Assembly (NCBI GenBank): GCA_005793645.1
Contig: SXRG01000023.1
Location: 1 to 6,625 of the forward strand
Direction of reading: 5' to 3'
DNA: 6,625 nucleotides
Source of the DNA: Burkholderiales bacterium
GTDB taxonomy: Bacteria > Pseudomonadota > Gammaproteobacteria > Burkholderiales > Thiobacillaceae
The notes under the pieces are model-generated. The model was not told the DNA's origin and did not search any database. It saw only the letters and a list, made by a program, of their open reading frames with translations. Both the position numbers and the translations under genes were made by a program. Of this stretch, positions 1 to 6,261 are shown piece by piece. The stretch's first letter is position 1. The number at the start of each line of letters is the position of its first letter.

Positions 1-671
1 CCACGCCAGGTTCGGTTACTGGAAGCGTCCTTGTGACCCGTGATGTCGGCATCACTATAGCCGTCTGTGTGGGTGGTGTCCGCGCTGGCGCTAAGGCTGA
101 TTTTTCCGCTTTTCAGTCCCGCCGTGACTGTGGCATTGCGCGCGCCGAAGTTGCCTGCCGATGCCTGCACCGAGCCTCCCTCATGGGCACGCGTGACGAT
201 CTGGATGGAACCTGCTGTAGCACCATCGCCAAACATCACCGAGCCGCTGCCCTTGGTCACTTCGATACGCTCGATGTCGGCCAAAGGAATCGCACCGATG
301 AGTTGCCCCATCATGTCGATGTTGTTCATCCGACGACCGTCTACCGTGACGACGATATTCTGATAACCATCTCCGATGCCGTAACCACGCATGTCAATCT
401 TGGGCGTGAATTGGTTGCCATAACTGGGCAATACCTGTACGGAACTATGCTGCGCCAGGTAGTCGTACAGCGTGGCGGCACCGGACTGTTCGATTGCGTG
501 CCGGGTATGAATTTCAGATGCGTAGGGGGCGAGGACATCTTGCGTTGGTATCCGCGTCGCCGTCACAACGATTTCTTCTAGCGTGTATTCGGCAGCGGGT
601 AATTTGGCATTTGCCCAGGCGTGGGCGGAAAAGGCCGCAAGAATCGCGGCGGCGAGTGGGGTATGTTTCAT
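1..671 (-). CDS. btuB: TonB-dependent outer-membrane receptor, BtuB-type cobalamin transporter (N-terminal part, runs off the window)
   Basis: Reading from ATG at 671 gives 223 intact codons with no stop before the window edge. Residues 1-20 form a Sec signal peptide ending AHAWA. A TonB box, EEIVVTATR, lies at 32-40. The plug domain follows, with DMRGYG at 93-98, VVTVDGRRMNN at 107-117 and IERIEVTKGSGSVMFGDG at 133-150, then the first strands of the beta barrel. Such receptors bind a scarce ligand at the cell surface and import it into the periplasm using TonB-ExbBD energy. The ligand is assigned from the cobalamin riboswitch directly upstream; plug sequence alone would only say TonB-dependent receptor. 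The start is supported by GGAAG at 684-680, 8 nt before the ATG. The rest of the barrel (about 400 residues in the family) lies outside the window. Cobalamin as substrate is inferred, so a cobinamide or other corrinoid specificity is possible. Confidence 0.9.
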   Translation of the reverse strand, partial: MKHTPLAAAILAAFSAHAWANAKLPAAEYTLEEIVVTATRIPTQDVLAPYASEIHTRHAIEQSGAATLYDYLAQHSSVQVLPSYGNQFTPKIDMRGYGIGDGYQNIVVTVDGRRMNNIDMMGQLIGAIPLADIERIEVTKGSGSVMFGDGATAGSIQIVTRAHEGGSVQASAGNFGARNATVTAGLKSGKISLSASADTTHTDGYSDADITGHKDASSNRTWR

Positions 672-784
672 GTGATTTTCTTCCGGATATCCTGCGTCCC
701 CGCAGGACAGACTCAAAACGCGAGTCGAGGAAGGCAGCCATGCCACTCGTTGGAATCGTCACCCCGCGACCCGCGCACCGTGTG
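672..784 (-). promoter_or_regulatory. Expression platform / 5' leader between B12 aptamer and receptor gene
   Basis: After the aptamer the RNA can form several local hairpins. There is a perfect 7-bp stem TCCTGCG/CGCAGGA with a 4-nt GGGA loop (707-690) and a stem GACTC/GAGTC (726-710). An element at about 748-725 pairs CGAG with CTCG and GGCA with TGCC. An alternative CGAGT/ACTCG pairing would compete with the GACTC/GAGTC stem, which fits a switching region. No U-run follows any stem, so there is no visible intrinsic terminator. Control is therefore more likely through access to the ribosome site GGAAG (684-680). The mechanism is inference; the pairings are seen. Confidence 0.55.
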
Positions 785-962
785 CTCTGGCCGGTCTCCG
801 GGCTTGCGCCTTGAGTTCTTAAACTCGGGTTTTTCGCCTTCCCGTTCAAAAACAGTGGCTGTTGAAAAACCGTTTGGCGCTTACCGTTGCGGGGGCAGCC
901 GCGGCATTGAGCATGAAAGCTCGCACCGCATTCCCGTTTCACCCTTTACAAGGGCACCAGAA
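785..962 (-). ncRNA. Cobalamin (B12) riboswitch aptamer
   Basis: All the family's conserved boxes are present in order on the minus strand: GGGAATGCGGTG (935-924), GCTGCCCCCGCAACGGTAA (899-881), GCCACTG (859-853), GGGAAGGC (843-836) and GCCCGGAGACCGG (803-791). The outer P1 stem can be drawn as TTCTGG (962-957) pairing with CCAGAG (790-785), including one G-U pair. The RNA binds adenosylcobalamin or a related cobalamin and, in this family, represses the downstream gene when the vitamin is plentiful. The next start codon is the TonB receptor's at 671, leaving about 113 nt for the expression platform. The region also reads as an open frame in places, but the conserved boxes explain the sequence better than a protein. 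Confidence 0.95.
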
Positions 963-971
963 GCGGGACAG

Positions 972-977
972 ATTGTA
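972..977 (-). promoter_or_regulatory. Probable -10 element of the btuB riboswitch transcript
   Basis: TACAAT on the minus strand matches TATAAT at five of six positions and sits 10-15 nt upstream of the first aptamer stem, so transcription would start near 965. At 16-18 bp spacing there is no good TTGACA (the hexamer there is TATCAG-like). That pattern fits an activator-dependent promoter, and the palindrome at 1002-1015 is placed for such an activator. Confidence 0.45.
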
Positions 978-1001
978 GCATCCGCAGTGAAGGCCTGATA
1001 C

Positions 1002-1015
1002 TTGACCTAGGTCAA
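1002..1015. promoter_or_regulatory. FNR/Dnr-type operator (perfect 14-bp palindrome)
   Basis: TTGACCTAGGTCAA is a perfect inverted repeat of the form TTGAC-N4-GTCAA, one symmetrical change from the FNR consensus TTGAT-N4-ATCAA. CRP/FNR-superfamily regulators such as Fnr, Anr and Dnr bind such sites. Its centre (1008.5) lies about 41-44 bp upstream of the transcription start expected from the TACAAT element, close to the class II activator position of -41.5. The site overlaps the TGA stop of the CNP1-family gene (1014-1012), so operator and coding end share bases. The regulator itself is not in the window. Confidence 0.5.
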
Positions 1016-1560
1016 TCGACGCGATAACCGCCCCTTTTGAGGCGCTGGACGATCTGCTCAACGCTGGCCGTCCCCTCTCCGCCCGCACACAGATATTCGT
1101 AAAACAGGGCACTGTGGTAGCTAGCCGCCTGCCGGGCCTGAATGGGGTCCCAGCGAGCCGCACGATTCTTTGACCAACTTCCGTCCGGGCGTCCAAAGGC
1201 GTAGATCTTGCGCTCGCCGGTCGCGCAACGCATCCCTTCAAAATTAAGGGTGCGTGCCCCTGAGGGCGAGATGATGACAATACTGTAACGCGTCACACCA
1301 TCAGCGCCTACGGAGAGCGATTTTCGATCAACTGCATAGCGATAATCGGGGCGACCATCCAAACCAAATGACAATAGGTTTACATCCACCGGGATGGCCG
1401 GAAGTTGCGCTTGCACCTCCTGCCACGCAACAATCTCCTCGTCGAAATCATGTTCAAAGCGGGTTTCCTGGCCGATATTGATCGCATGGGCAGGCAGACA
1501 CAGAAAACCCAACAGGCCCAGCAACGGCAGAAAATGCCTTATCTTCAACCGATGTCTCAT
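1012..1560 (-). CDS. CNP1-family exported protein of unknown function
   Basis: The product is 182 residues. Residues 1-26 form a signal peptide: basic MRHRLKIRH, a leucine-rich core, and a cleavage site after AHA. The mature part matches what I recall of the CNP1-like family, a small periplasmic or secreted family found mainly in betaproteobacteria with no established biochemical role. Visible features are an acidic start (FEHDFDEEIVAW, 35-46), the stretch SPSGARTLNFEGMRC (98-112), YAFGRPDGSW (120-129) and FYEYLC (153-158). C112 and C158 are the only cysteines of the mature protein and could form a disulfide. The ATG at 1560 was chosen over an in-frame start 36 nt upstream because it overlaps the helicase stop as ATGA, has GAGG 8 nt upstream (1572-1569), and gives a clean signal peptide. 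It is the last gene of the dapA operon. Confidence 0.85.
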   Translation of the reverse strand: MRHRLKIRHFLPLLGLLGFLCLPAHAINIGQETRFEHDFDEEIVAWQEVQAQLPAIPVDVNLLSFGLDGRPDYRYAVDRKSLSVGADGVTRYSIVIISPSGARTLNFEGMRCATGERKIYAFGRPDGSWSKNRAARWDPIQARQAASYHSALFYEYLCAGGEGTASVEQIVQRLKRGGYRVD

Positions 1561-2942
1561 GACGTAGACCTCGGAGCGGGCATAAACAACGCGCACGGCA
1601 TCGCTTTCTGGCCCCGTTTGTAGCCGGGATTGAGTGGAGCATCAGGCTGTTCCGGAGCCGAGGAGTCCATCAGATTGGACGCAGGAACAGGCATGGGCGG
1701 AGCACTTCTTGCTTCGCTTCTTTGTTCACATTTTGGTTCACGCGCACGCAAGTTCACAACTTCCGGCAATGTCTCTATCAGGAGGCTGCGCTGGATGAAG
1801 CGCTCTACGCCCGCCAACAGTTTTTCCTCTTCCTGGCCAATCAGCGAAACGGCCAGACCCGACGCACCAGCACGCCCGGTACGACCAATACGATGCACAT
1901 AGTCTTCGGCGTGATAAGGCAATTCGTAGTTGAACACTGCCGGCAAATCGACCACATCAAGGCCGCGTGCGGCAATGTCGGTCGCCACCAACAATTGAAT
2001 ACTGCCCTTCTTGAAGCCCTCGAGTGCGGTGATGCGTTCAACCTGTGCCTTGTCACCGTGAATAATGGCTGCAGATACACCACGCTTTTGCAGTTGCCGA
2101 CCGAGCTTGTCGGCCGTCAGCTTGGTGCGGGTAAACACGATGGCCTGCGTCAGTCCGCGTAGCTTCACAATCCTCAACAGGGCGTCCAGTTTCTCGGCTT
2201 CGGGGACGCGGTAGCCCACTTGTTCAACGGTTTCAGCCGCCGTATTGCGCCGCGCCACTTCAACTTTTTGTGGCTCATGCAGGAACTGGCCTGAAAGACG
2301 CAAGATATCGTCACTGAAGGTTGCAGAAAAAAGCAGGGTCTGGCGGACCTTGGGCAACAGATCCAGGATACGCTTCAGGTCTGGCAGAAAGCCCATGTCG
2401 AGCATACGGTCGGCCTCGTCCAGGACCAGGAACTGCACCTGCGACAGATTAACCACCTTGCTGCCGGCGTGATCCAACAAACGCCCAGGAGTCGCCACAA
2501 GGATCTCCACCCCTTGGCGTAGAGACTCGGTCTGTTCCTTCATCCCTGCACCGCCATAAACCACGGCGCTCTTCAATGGCAGACGCTGGCCGTAGTCCAC
2601 CACACTCTCGTGCACCTGAATGGCCAGTTCGCGAGTCGGTGCCAATACTAGGGCACGCACCGGATGGCGAGCCGGCGAGGTACTGGTATTGGCAAAACCG
2701 CGCAAACGATGCAACAGCGGCAGGGCGAAGGCGGCCGTCTTGCCGGTGCCGGTCTGCGCCTGCGCCAGGAGATCACGACCGGCCAGTACCAGCGGAATGG
2801 CCTGGCTCTGGATCGGGGTTGGGGTCGAATAGCCCATGGCATCAATCGCCGCCAAGATCTCCGGCGCGAGATGCAAATCAGCAAAGCAAGTTGCCTGCTC
2901 AAGGGCGGGCGTGGAGGCAGGTGCCGCGGCGAGTTCAGTCAT
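1557..2942 (-). CDS. rhlE: DEAD-box ATP-dependent RNA helicase, RhlE type
   Basis: The 461-residue protein has a complete two-RecA-domain helicase core. The Q motif has F20 and PTPIQ (41-45). Motif I is AQTGTGKT (62-69), Ia is PTRELA (102-107), Ib is TPGR (151-154), II is DEAD (175-178) and III is SAT (206-208). IVFTRT (268-273) marks motif IV, ARGLDV (325-330) motif V and HRIGRTGR (350-357) motif VI. It uses ATP to unwind or remodel short RNA duplexes. RhlE members act in ribosome assembly and, with RNase E or polynucleotide phosphorylase, in RNA turnover. The spacing and HPVRALVLAPTRELA stretch fit the RhlE subgroup. After about residue 400 the tail is short, proline-rich and not strongly basic, unlike the Arg/Gly tails of many relatives. 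Its ATG lies 1 nt after the stop of the metallo-beta-lactamase-fold gene and its TGA overlaps the next ATG, so it is translated as part of the operon. Confidence 0.95.
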   Translation of the reverse strand: MTELAAAPASTPALEQATCFADLHLAPEILAAIDAMGYSTPTPIQSQAIPLVLAGRDLLAQAQTGTGKTAAFALPLLHRLRGFANTSTSPARHPVRALVLAPTRELAIQVHESVVDYGQRLPLKSAVVYGGAGMKEQTESLRQGVEILVATPGRLLDHAGSKVVNLSQVQFLVLDEADRMLDMGFLPDLKRILDLLPKVRQTLLFSATFSDDILRLSGQFLHEPQKVEVARRNTAAETVEQVGYRVPEAEKLDALLRIVKLRGLTQAIVFTRTKLTADKLGRQLQKRGVSAAIIHGDKAQVERITALEGFKKGSIQLLVATDIAARGLDVVDLPAVFNYELPYHAEDYVHRIGRTGRAGASGLAVSLIGQEEEKLLAGVERFIQRSLLIETLPEVVNLRAREPKCEQRSEARSAPPMPVPASNLMDSSAPEQPDAPLNPGYKRGQKAMPCALFMPAPRSTS

Positions 2943-2943
2943 A

Positions 2944-3729
2944 TCAATTCAGCATGCGCCAATCAAGGCCGTCATCCTGTTCGGCGACTGCAATCCAGTC
3001 AGATTGGCAGCCGAGCGCCCCAGCCAGGGCATTCGTGGCCAAAGTAGGGGTATTGTTTTCAGCCGACAAATGCGCAGCCACAACATGGCATAAACCACCA
3101 TGTGCAATCTTAACCAACAGGGCAGCCGTGGCGGCATTTTCGAGGTGACCATGGGGACCGAGAATGCGCCGTTTAAGCGATTCCGGATAACGAGTACTGG
3201 CACGCAGGCGTTCGGGATCATGGTTACATTCCAGCACTAAGGCATCGCAATCGGCCAGAGTGGCCTCGATATGAGGCGTCACATGACCCGCATCGGTCAA
3301 TAACCCGAGGCGCCGCGCGCCATCGGAGAGACAATAATGCACCGGCTCGCGGGCATCGTGCGGAATGGTATAGGGCGACACCTCGAAGGCCCCAATGGCC
3401 AACGGCTGTTCCCCATGCAAGAGCCGCGCATCATGCGGGCGGTTATCCTGCGCTTCGAGCACGGCCAAGGTACCGTGCGTCATCCACACCGGGCACGCAG
3501 CACGCTGGGCAAAGGCCGCTGCCGAACGCGCATGATCGCTGTGCTCATGGGTCAACAGAATCGCATCCATATCATCCGGAGCCAGCCCGATCCGGGCCAG
3601 TCGCTGCACCGTGTCCTTGACGGTCAGACCACAGTCGATCAGAACACGCGTTCGCGTATAGCCCTCCGAGGCCTCCACCACCCAAGCATTGCCCTTGCTG
3701 CCACTACCAAGTGCTGCGAAACGAAACAC
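2944..3729 (-). CDS. YycJ/WalJ-like metallo-beta-lactamase-fold hydrolase
   Basis: The 261-residue cytoplasmic protein has the metal-site motifs of the fold. HEHSDH at 61-66 gives H61, H63, D65 and H66. H124 lies in TIPHDA, D146 in DAGH, H170 in ECNHD, and H220 in HLSAENN. It opens with the family's MFRFAALGSGSKGN. These features place it in the YycJ group (PhnP/COG1235-like) rather than with beta-lactamases or glyoxalases. Members bind two divalent metals and hydrolyse phosphodiesters; nuclease activity has been proposed for Gram-positive relatives, but the substrate here is unknown. The start is GTG at 3729, sharing its first base with the bamC stop (TAGTG), a sign of coupled translation. 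Length is normal and no metal ligand is missing. Confidence 0.92.
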   Translation of the reverse strand: MFRFAALGSGSKGNAWVVEASEGYTRTRVLIDCGLTVKDTVQRLARIGLAPDDMDAILLTHEHSDHARSAAAFAQRAACPVWMTHGTLAVLEAQDNRPHDARLLHGEQPLAIGAFEVSPYTIPHDAREPVHYCLSDGARRLGLLTDAGHVTPHIEATLADCDALVLECNHDPERLRASTRYPESLKRRILGPHGHLENAATAALLVKIAHGGLCHVVAAHLSAENNTPTLATNALAGALGCQSDWIAVAEQDDGLDWRMLN

Positions 3730-4874
3730 TATTTCAACTGCTCCAGCAGCAAGGTCAGGATACGCAAGGCTGTCTCGTTACGAAGTGGTTCGCCCTGCTC
3801 GCTAAGGACCATCACCGTCGTCGTGTCGCCTTGTGTAAGAACCCGGACACGATACTTCTTGGCCAAAACTTTGTTCTCGTCAGAGCGCCAGAACGCCACC
3901 TTGTCCAGAAAACCCTTCTTGACTGCACCCGCCTCAGGATCTGCGTAGCGGACAAAATAAATACCACCCGCACGATCACGGTCTTCAACCACAAAACCAA
4001 CGCGATCAAGGGCTAGACCAACGCGACGCCAAGCGCGATCAAACGGCTCCGGCAAAATCAGGTTACCGCTACCGTCACCCGGTCGAGTCAGGGTAGCCAT
4101 CGGCACAGCCAGCTTTTCGGCCAGGCGCGCGGTTGCGATCTTCTCCTCGGTACCCAGACGCACCATCAGGCGGCGCAGCATCTCAGCCTCCAGCTCCGGA
4201 TCAGGGTCACGCGCCTGCCACAGAGTGCGACCACGACCCTCATCACCGCCGGATTGGGTGCCCTCATAGATTTCGCGCATACCACGATGGCTGATGTAGA
4301 TTTCCACCGTACCGACCTCGCTACCCGCCTCAATCCGGGTGCGGAATTTGTCGCGATCTCCGGTTGAGTAGGCCATATCCATCGCCCGACCCAAAAATTT
4401 CCGAATACCTTCCTGAGGGATCTTGGCGCGATTCTCAGCCCATTCGGTCTCCATCACCCCAGCCTCGGGCATTTCCACATTAATGATAAAACCCAGCTCC
4501 TGCCAGAAGTCCTTGACCGTCAGCCAAGCGTCCTTGGCCGGCACCTGAGCCACTAGCCAGCGCTGCGTCCCGGCACGCTCAACACGCACCTTGTCCACCT
4601 TGGGCAACAAGGCCTTGCTGCTTTCGGAGGCCGGCGTACTGCTCCGGGCACGGTCGTATTCAGAGGCCGTCGCAGAACTCCGTCCCACGACACCTGGCAC
4701 GGTGTAGCGCGTACCCGCTGTCGGTTGAATCAGATCAGGGGGAACAACCAGCGAAGGGAGCTTACTACCGCCATCGGTCTTGTAGTCGATCTTCTTCTCA
4801 TTCAGCAGGCTGCAACCCGCCAGCGCCAATGCCGTGGAAACCAGAACCAATCGAGCCATCGGTATATGTATCAA
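3729..4874 (-). CDS. bamC: Outer-membrane protein assembly factor BamC (lipoprotein)
   Basis: BamC is an accessory lipoprotein of the BamABCDE complex that folds beta-barrel proteins into the outer membrane. The signal peptide ends in the lipobox LAGC, whose cysteine would be lipidated. It is followed by an extended, low-complexity arm containing KIDYKT, LPSLVVPPDLIQP and RYTVP, the region that in BamC wraps around BamD. Two helix-grip domains follow (roughly residues 90-210 and 255-381), including the conserved RWLVAQVPAKDAW and FDRAWRRVGLALDR. At 381 residues it is a little longer than the E. coli protein (344). The start is uncertain: TTG at 4874 has GAGGAG 6 nt upstream, whereas the ATG at 4859 (376 residues) has no good ribosome site. 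Both give a workable signal peptide. It follows dapA by 10 nt and overlaps the next gene by one base. Confidence 0.93.
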   Translation of the reverse strand: MIHIPMARLVLVSTALALAGCSLLNEKKIDYKTDGGSKLPSLVVPPDLIQPTAGTRYTVPGVVGRSSATASEYDRARSSTPASESSKALLPKVDKVRVERAGTQRWLVAQVPAKDAWLTVKDFWQELGFIINVEMPEAGVMETEWAENRAKIPQEGIRKFLGRAMDMAYSTGDRDKFRTRIEAGSEVGTVEIYISHRGMREIYEGTQSGGDEGRGRTLWQARDPDPELEAEMLRRLMVRLGTEEKIATARLAEKLAVPMATLTRPGDGSGNLILPEPFDRAWRRVGLALDRVGFVVEDRDRAGGIYFVRYADPEAGAVKKGFLDKVAFWRSDENKVLAKKYRVRVLTQGDTTTVMVLSEQGEPLRNETALRILTLLLEQLK

Positions 4875-4880
4875 AGCAAT

Positions 4881-4886
4881 CTCCTC
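4881..4886 (-). promoter_or_regulatory. Ribosome binding site that points to a TTG start for bamC
   Basis: GAGGAG lies at the very end of dapA (sharing bases with its TGA) and is followed after 6 nt by TTG at 4874-4872, in frame with bamC. The first in-frame ATG at 4859 is 21 nt away, too far for normal initiation. This favours the TTG, although an ATG-only annotation would start five codons later. Confidence 0.55.
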
Positions 4887-5760
4887 AGAGGGCGCCCGCT
4901 TCACGCAGTGCAGCACGAATTGTTTCGTAATGGTTTTCAGCAAGTGGCGTGAGCGGCAGACGAATCCCGCTCTCACAGCGCCCCAGTTGTTGCACGGCCC
5001 ACTTCACCGGGATCGGGTTGGCTTCAACAAACAGCTTAGTATGCAAGGACAGCAAACGGAAATGAATCTCCCGCGCCGTGGCGACATCTCCAGACATGGC
5101 CGCCACGCACATCGCGTGCATCAGTTTCGGCGCGACATTGGCCGTGACCGAGATCACTCCATGACCACCCATCAGCATCAGCAACACACCGCTAGCATCA
5201 TCGCCACTGTACACGCCGAATGAGGCCGGGGCGCGCTTGATCAAGTCAGTGCCACGCTCCATGTTACCAGTCGCATCCTTGATGCCGACCACGCCGGAAA
5301 CCTGCGCCAAGCGCAGTGCCGTATCATTGCTAATGTCAGATACCGTACGCCCCGGAACGTTGTACAGAATCAACGGTAGCTCAACGGCCTCGGCGATGGC
5401 CTTGAAATGGCGATACAAACCTTCCTGACCCGGCTTGTTGTAATACGGAGCGACCGACAAACCGGCAACCGCACCCGCCTTCTTGGCACATTCGGTCAAC
5501 TCGATCGCCTCGGCGGTCGAATTGGCACCCGTCCCGGCGATCACAGGAACGCGACCGGCCGCCTGTTCCACCGCAGTGCGGATCAGAAGACAGTGTTCGT
5601 CCGGATTTACGGTAGGGGATTCGCCAGTGGTCCCGACAATCACTAGGCCATCGGTGCCTTCCGCGATGTGCCAGTCAATCAGGGCCCGGAAACACGGCAG
5701 ATCCAGCCGGCCATCCGGCGACATAGGGGTAACAAGGGCAACGAGGCTACCGGTAATCAT
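4885..5760 (-). CDS. dapA: 4-hydroxy-tetrahydrodipicolinate synthase DapA
   Basis: DapA condenses pyruvate with L-aspartate-4-semialdehyde, the first committed step to diaminopimelate (for peptidoglycan) and lysine. It is a cytoplasmic (beta/alpha)8-barrel, usually a homotetramer. The 291-residue product aligns with E. coli DapA (292) without shift at the catalytic residues. T44 and T45 lie in GTTGES, Y107 in APYYNKPGQ, Y133 and R138 in YNVPGRT, and the Schiff-base lysine K161 in GIKDATG. The active-site GGHGVISVTANVAP stretch is intact. The start at 5760 gives the family's usual MITGSLVALVTPM; a TTG six codons upstream is open but adds residues the family lacks. No strong ribosome site precedes 5760. 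It heads the tightly packed dapA-bamC-hydrolase-helicase-cnp1 operon, with 162 nt separating it from the Trm112-like gene. Confidence 0.97.
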   Translation of the reverse strand: MITGSLVALVTPMSPDGRLDLPCFRALIDWHIAEGTDGLVIVGTTGESPTVNPDEHCLLIRTAVEQAAGRVPVIAGTGANSTAEAIELTECAKKAGAVAGLSVAPYYNKPGQEGLYRHFKAIAEAVELPLILYNVPGRTVSDISNDTALRLAQVSGVVGIKDATGNMERGTDLIKRAPASFGVYSGDDASGVLLMLMGGHGVISVTANVAPKLMHAMCVAAMSGDVATAREIHFRLLSLHTKLFVEANPIPVKWAVQQLGRCESGIRLPLTPLAENHYETIRAALREAGAL

Positions 5761-5804
5761 GATCCACGCACTATCCAACGAAACCAGCGCATTCTAGACG
5801 ATCT

Positions 5805-5903
5805 CTATACTGTTCGGGTGGCGCCAAGCGGTAACCGAGCGATCAAATCATGCACGAACGGATGAAACGCCCACGACAGACTGGCCCCACTCAACAAAGA
5901 CAC
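5805..5903 (-). CDS. Possible small ORF (32 codons) between the Trm112-like gene and dapA
   Basis: A GTG at 5903 is preceded by GAGG (5911-5908) with a 4-nt gap. It opens 32 codons ending in TAG, with a product like MSLLSGASLSWAFHPFVHDL followed by IARLPLGATRTV. TTG codons at 5897 and 5894 are other possible starts, and the second GAGG (5906-5903) suits the first of them. The start lies 19 nt after the Trm112-like stop and the ORF ends 44 nt before dapA. I do not recognise the peptide. It could be a small membrane-associated protein, a leader peptide, the remnant of a longer gene, or chance. Confidence 0.25.
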   Translation of the reverse strand: MSLLSGASLSWAFHPFVHDLIARLPLGATRTV

Positions 5904-5922
5904 CTCACCTCAACCAGGGTTT

Positions 5923-6108
5923 TCAAACGGGAATCTCCACCTCGTCAGGAATGCGCCGTGCCTCATCAATCAGCATGACCGGGATGCCATCACGAAGGGG
6001 GTAGGCCAGACGGTCCGCCCGGCAAATCAACTCCGCCGCCGCACGGTCATACTGCAAAGGCCCCTTGCACAGCGGGCACACAAGAATGTCGAGTAGTTTG
6101 CTATCCAT
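5923..6108 (-). CDS. Trm112 family protein (YcaR-like small zinc-ribbon protein)
   Basis: The 61-residue product starts MDSKLLDILVCPLCKGPL and contains LAYPLRDGIPVML, the two signatures of the bacterial Trm112/UPF0434 family (E. coli YcaR, 60 residues). C11 and C14 form a CPxC knuckle and C29 lies in LICRAD. The fourth cysteine of eukaryotic Trm112 is absent, as in YcaR. Eukaryotic Trm112 activates several methyltransferases that modify tRNA, rRNA and release factors; the bacterial role is less clear, so a partner-protein function here is inference. The ATG at 6108 was chosen over an upstream start 10 codons earlier because MDxxLLxIL is the family's usual N-terminus. A weak GGA lies about 8 nt before it. 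It is the first intact gene after the accessory remnants and may start the operon, but I see no convincing promoter. Confidence 0.9.
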   Translation of the reverse strand: MDSKLLDILVCPLCKGPLQYDRAAAELICRADRLAYPLRDGIPVMLIDEARRIPDEVEIPV

Positions 6109-6150
6109 AATAAATATCCAAAAATAAAGTTGCCTCAAACAAAAACCCGG

Positions 6151-6261
6151 CTACACCCAAAGCATATTCGCCGCTCTCCTATCCATCGGAACCTCCAATA
6201 TCCAGACTCCGTAGCGCGCCGCCGATAGCAGATCGTCCCCTACAACGAAGGGCTGGGCTGC
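6151..6261 (-). pseudogene. Possible phage terminase large-subunit C-terminal remnant
   Basis: Immediately after the stop of the YoeB-like ORF, the same frame stays open for 36 codons to a TAG at 6153-6151. It contains VGDDLLSAARYGVWILE. The pattern DD-L-x-A-x-RY-x-(V/A)-x-x-L near a C-terminus is typical of large terminase subunits of tailed phages, whose tails often read like DDLLDALRYAVMML. No start codon, ATPase or nuclease motifs are present, so at most this is the tail of a deleted gene. It suggests former prophage DNA between the IS element and the housekeeping operon. The match is short and made by eye, so chance cannot be excluded. Confidence 0.35.

Noticed and set aside
33..581. A 182-codon plus-strand open frame at the left edge
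   Set aside because: It is antisense to the TonB receptor, whose minus-strand translation gives a clear signal peptide, TonB box and plug.
514..942. A 142-codon minus-strand open frame across the riboswitch and the start of the receptor gene
   Set aside because: It runs through all conserved cobalamin-aptamer boxes and then in another frame through the receptor's signal peptide and plug. The RNA and receptor explain the sequence, and the frame's product has no recognisable domain.
1002..1015. The palindrome as a transcription terminator for the operon
   Set aside because: Seven base pairs with no loop and no following U-run cannot form an intrinsic terminator; a protein-binding site fits better.
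5771..5830. Possible dapA promoter (TATAGA or TAGAAT as -10)
   Set aside because: Neither hexamer has a credible -35 at 16-18 bp, so I could not support a promoter here.
6151..6186. An 11-codon ORF on the minus strand beginning ATG at 6186 with a perfect GGAGG upstream
   Set aside because: It is in frame with, and simply the end of, the longer terminase-like stretch, so the ribosome-site-like bases are probably coincidental coding sequence.
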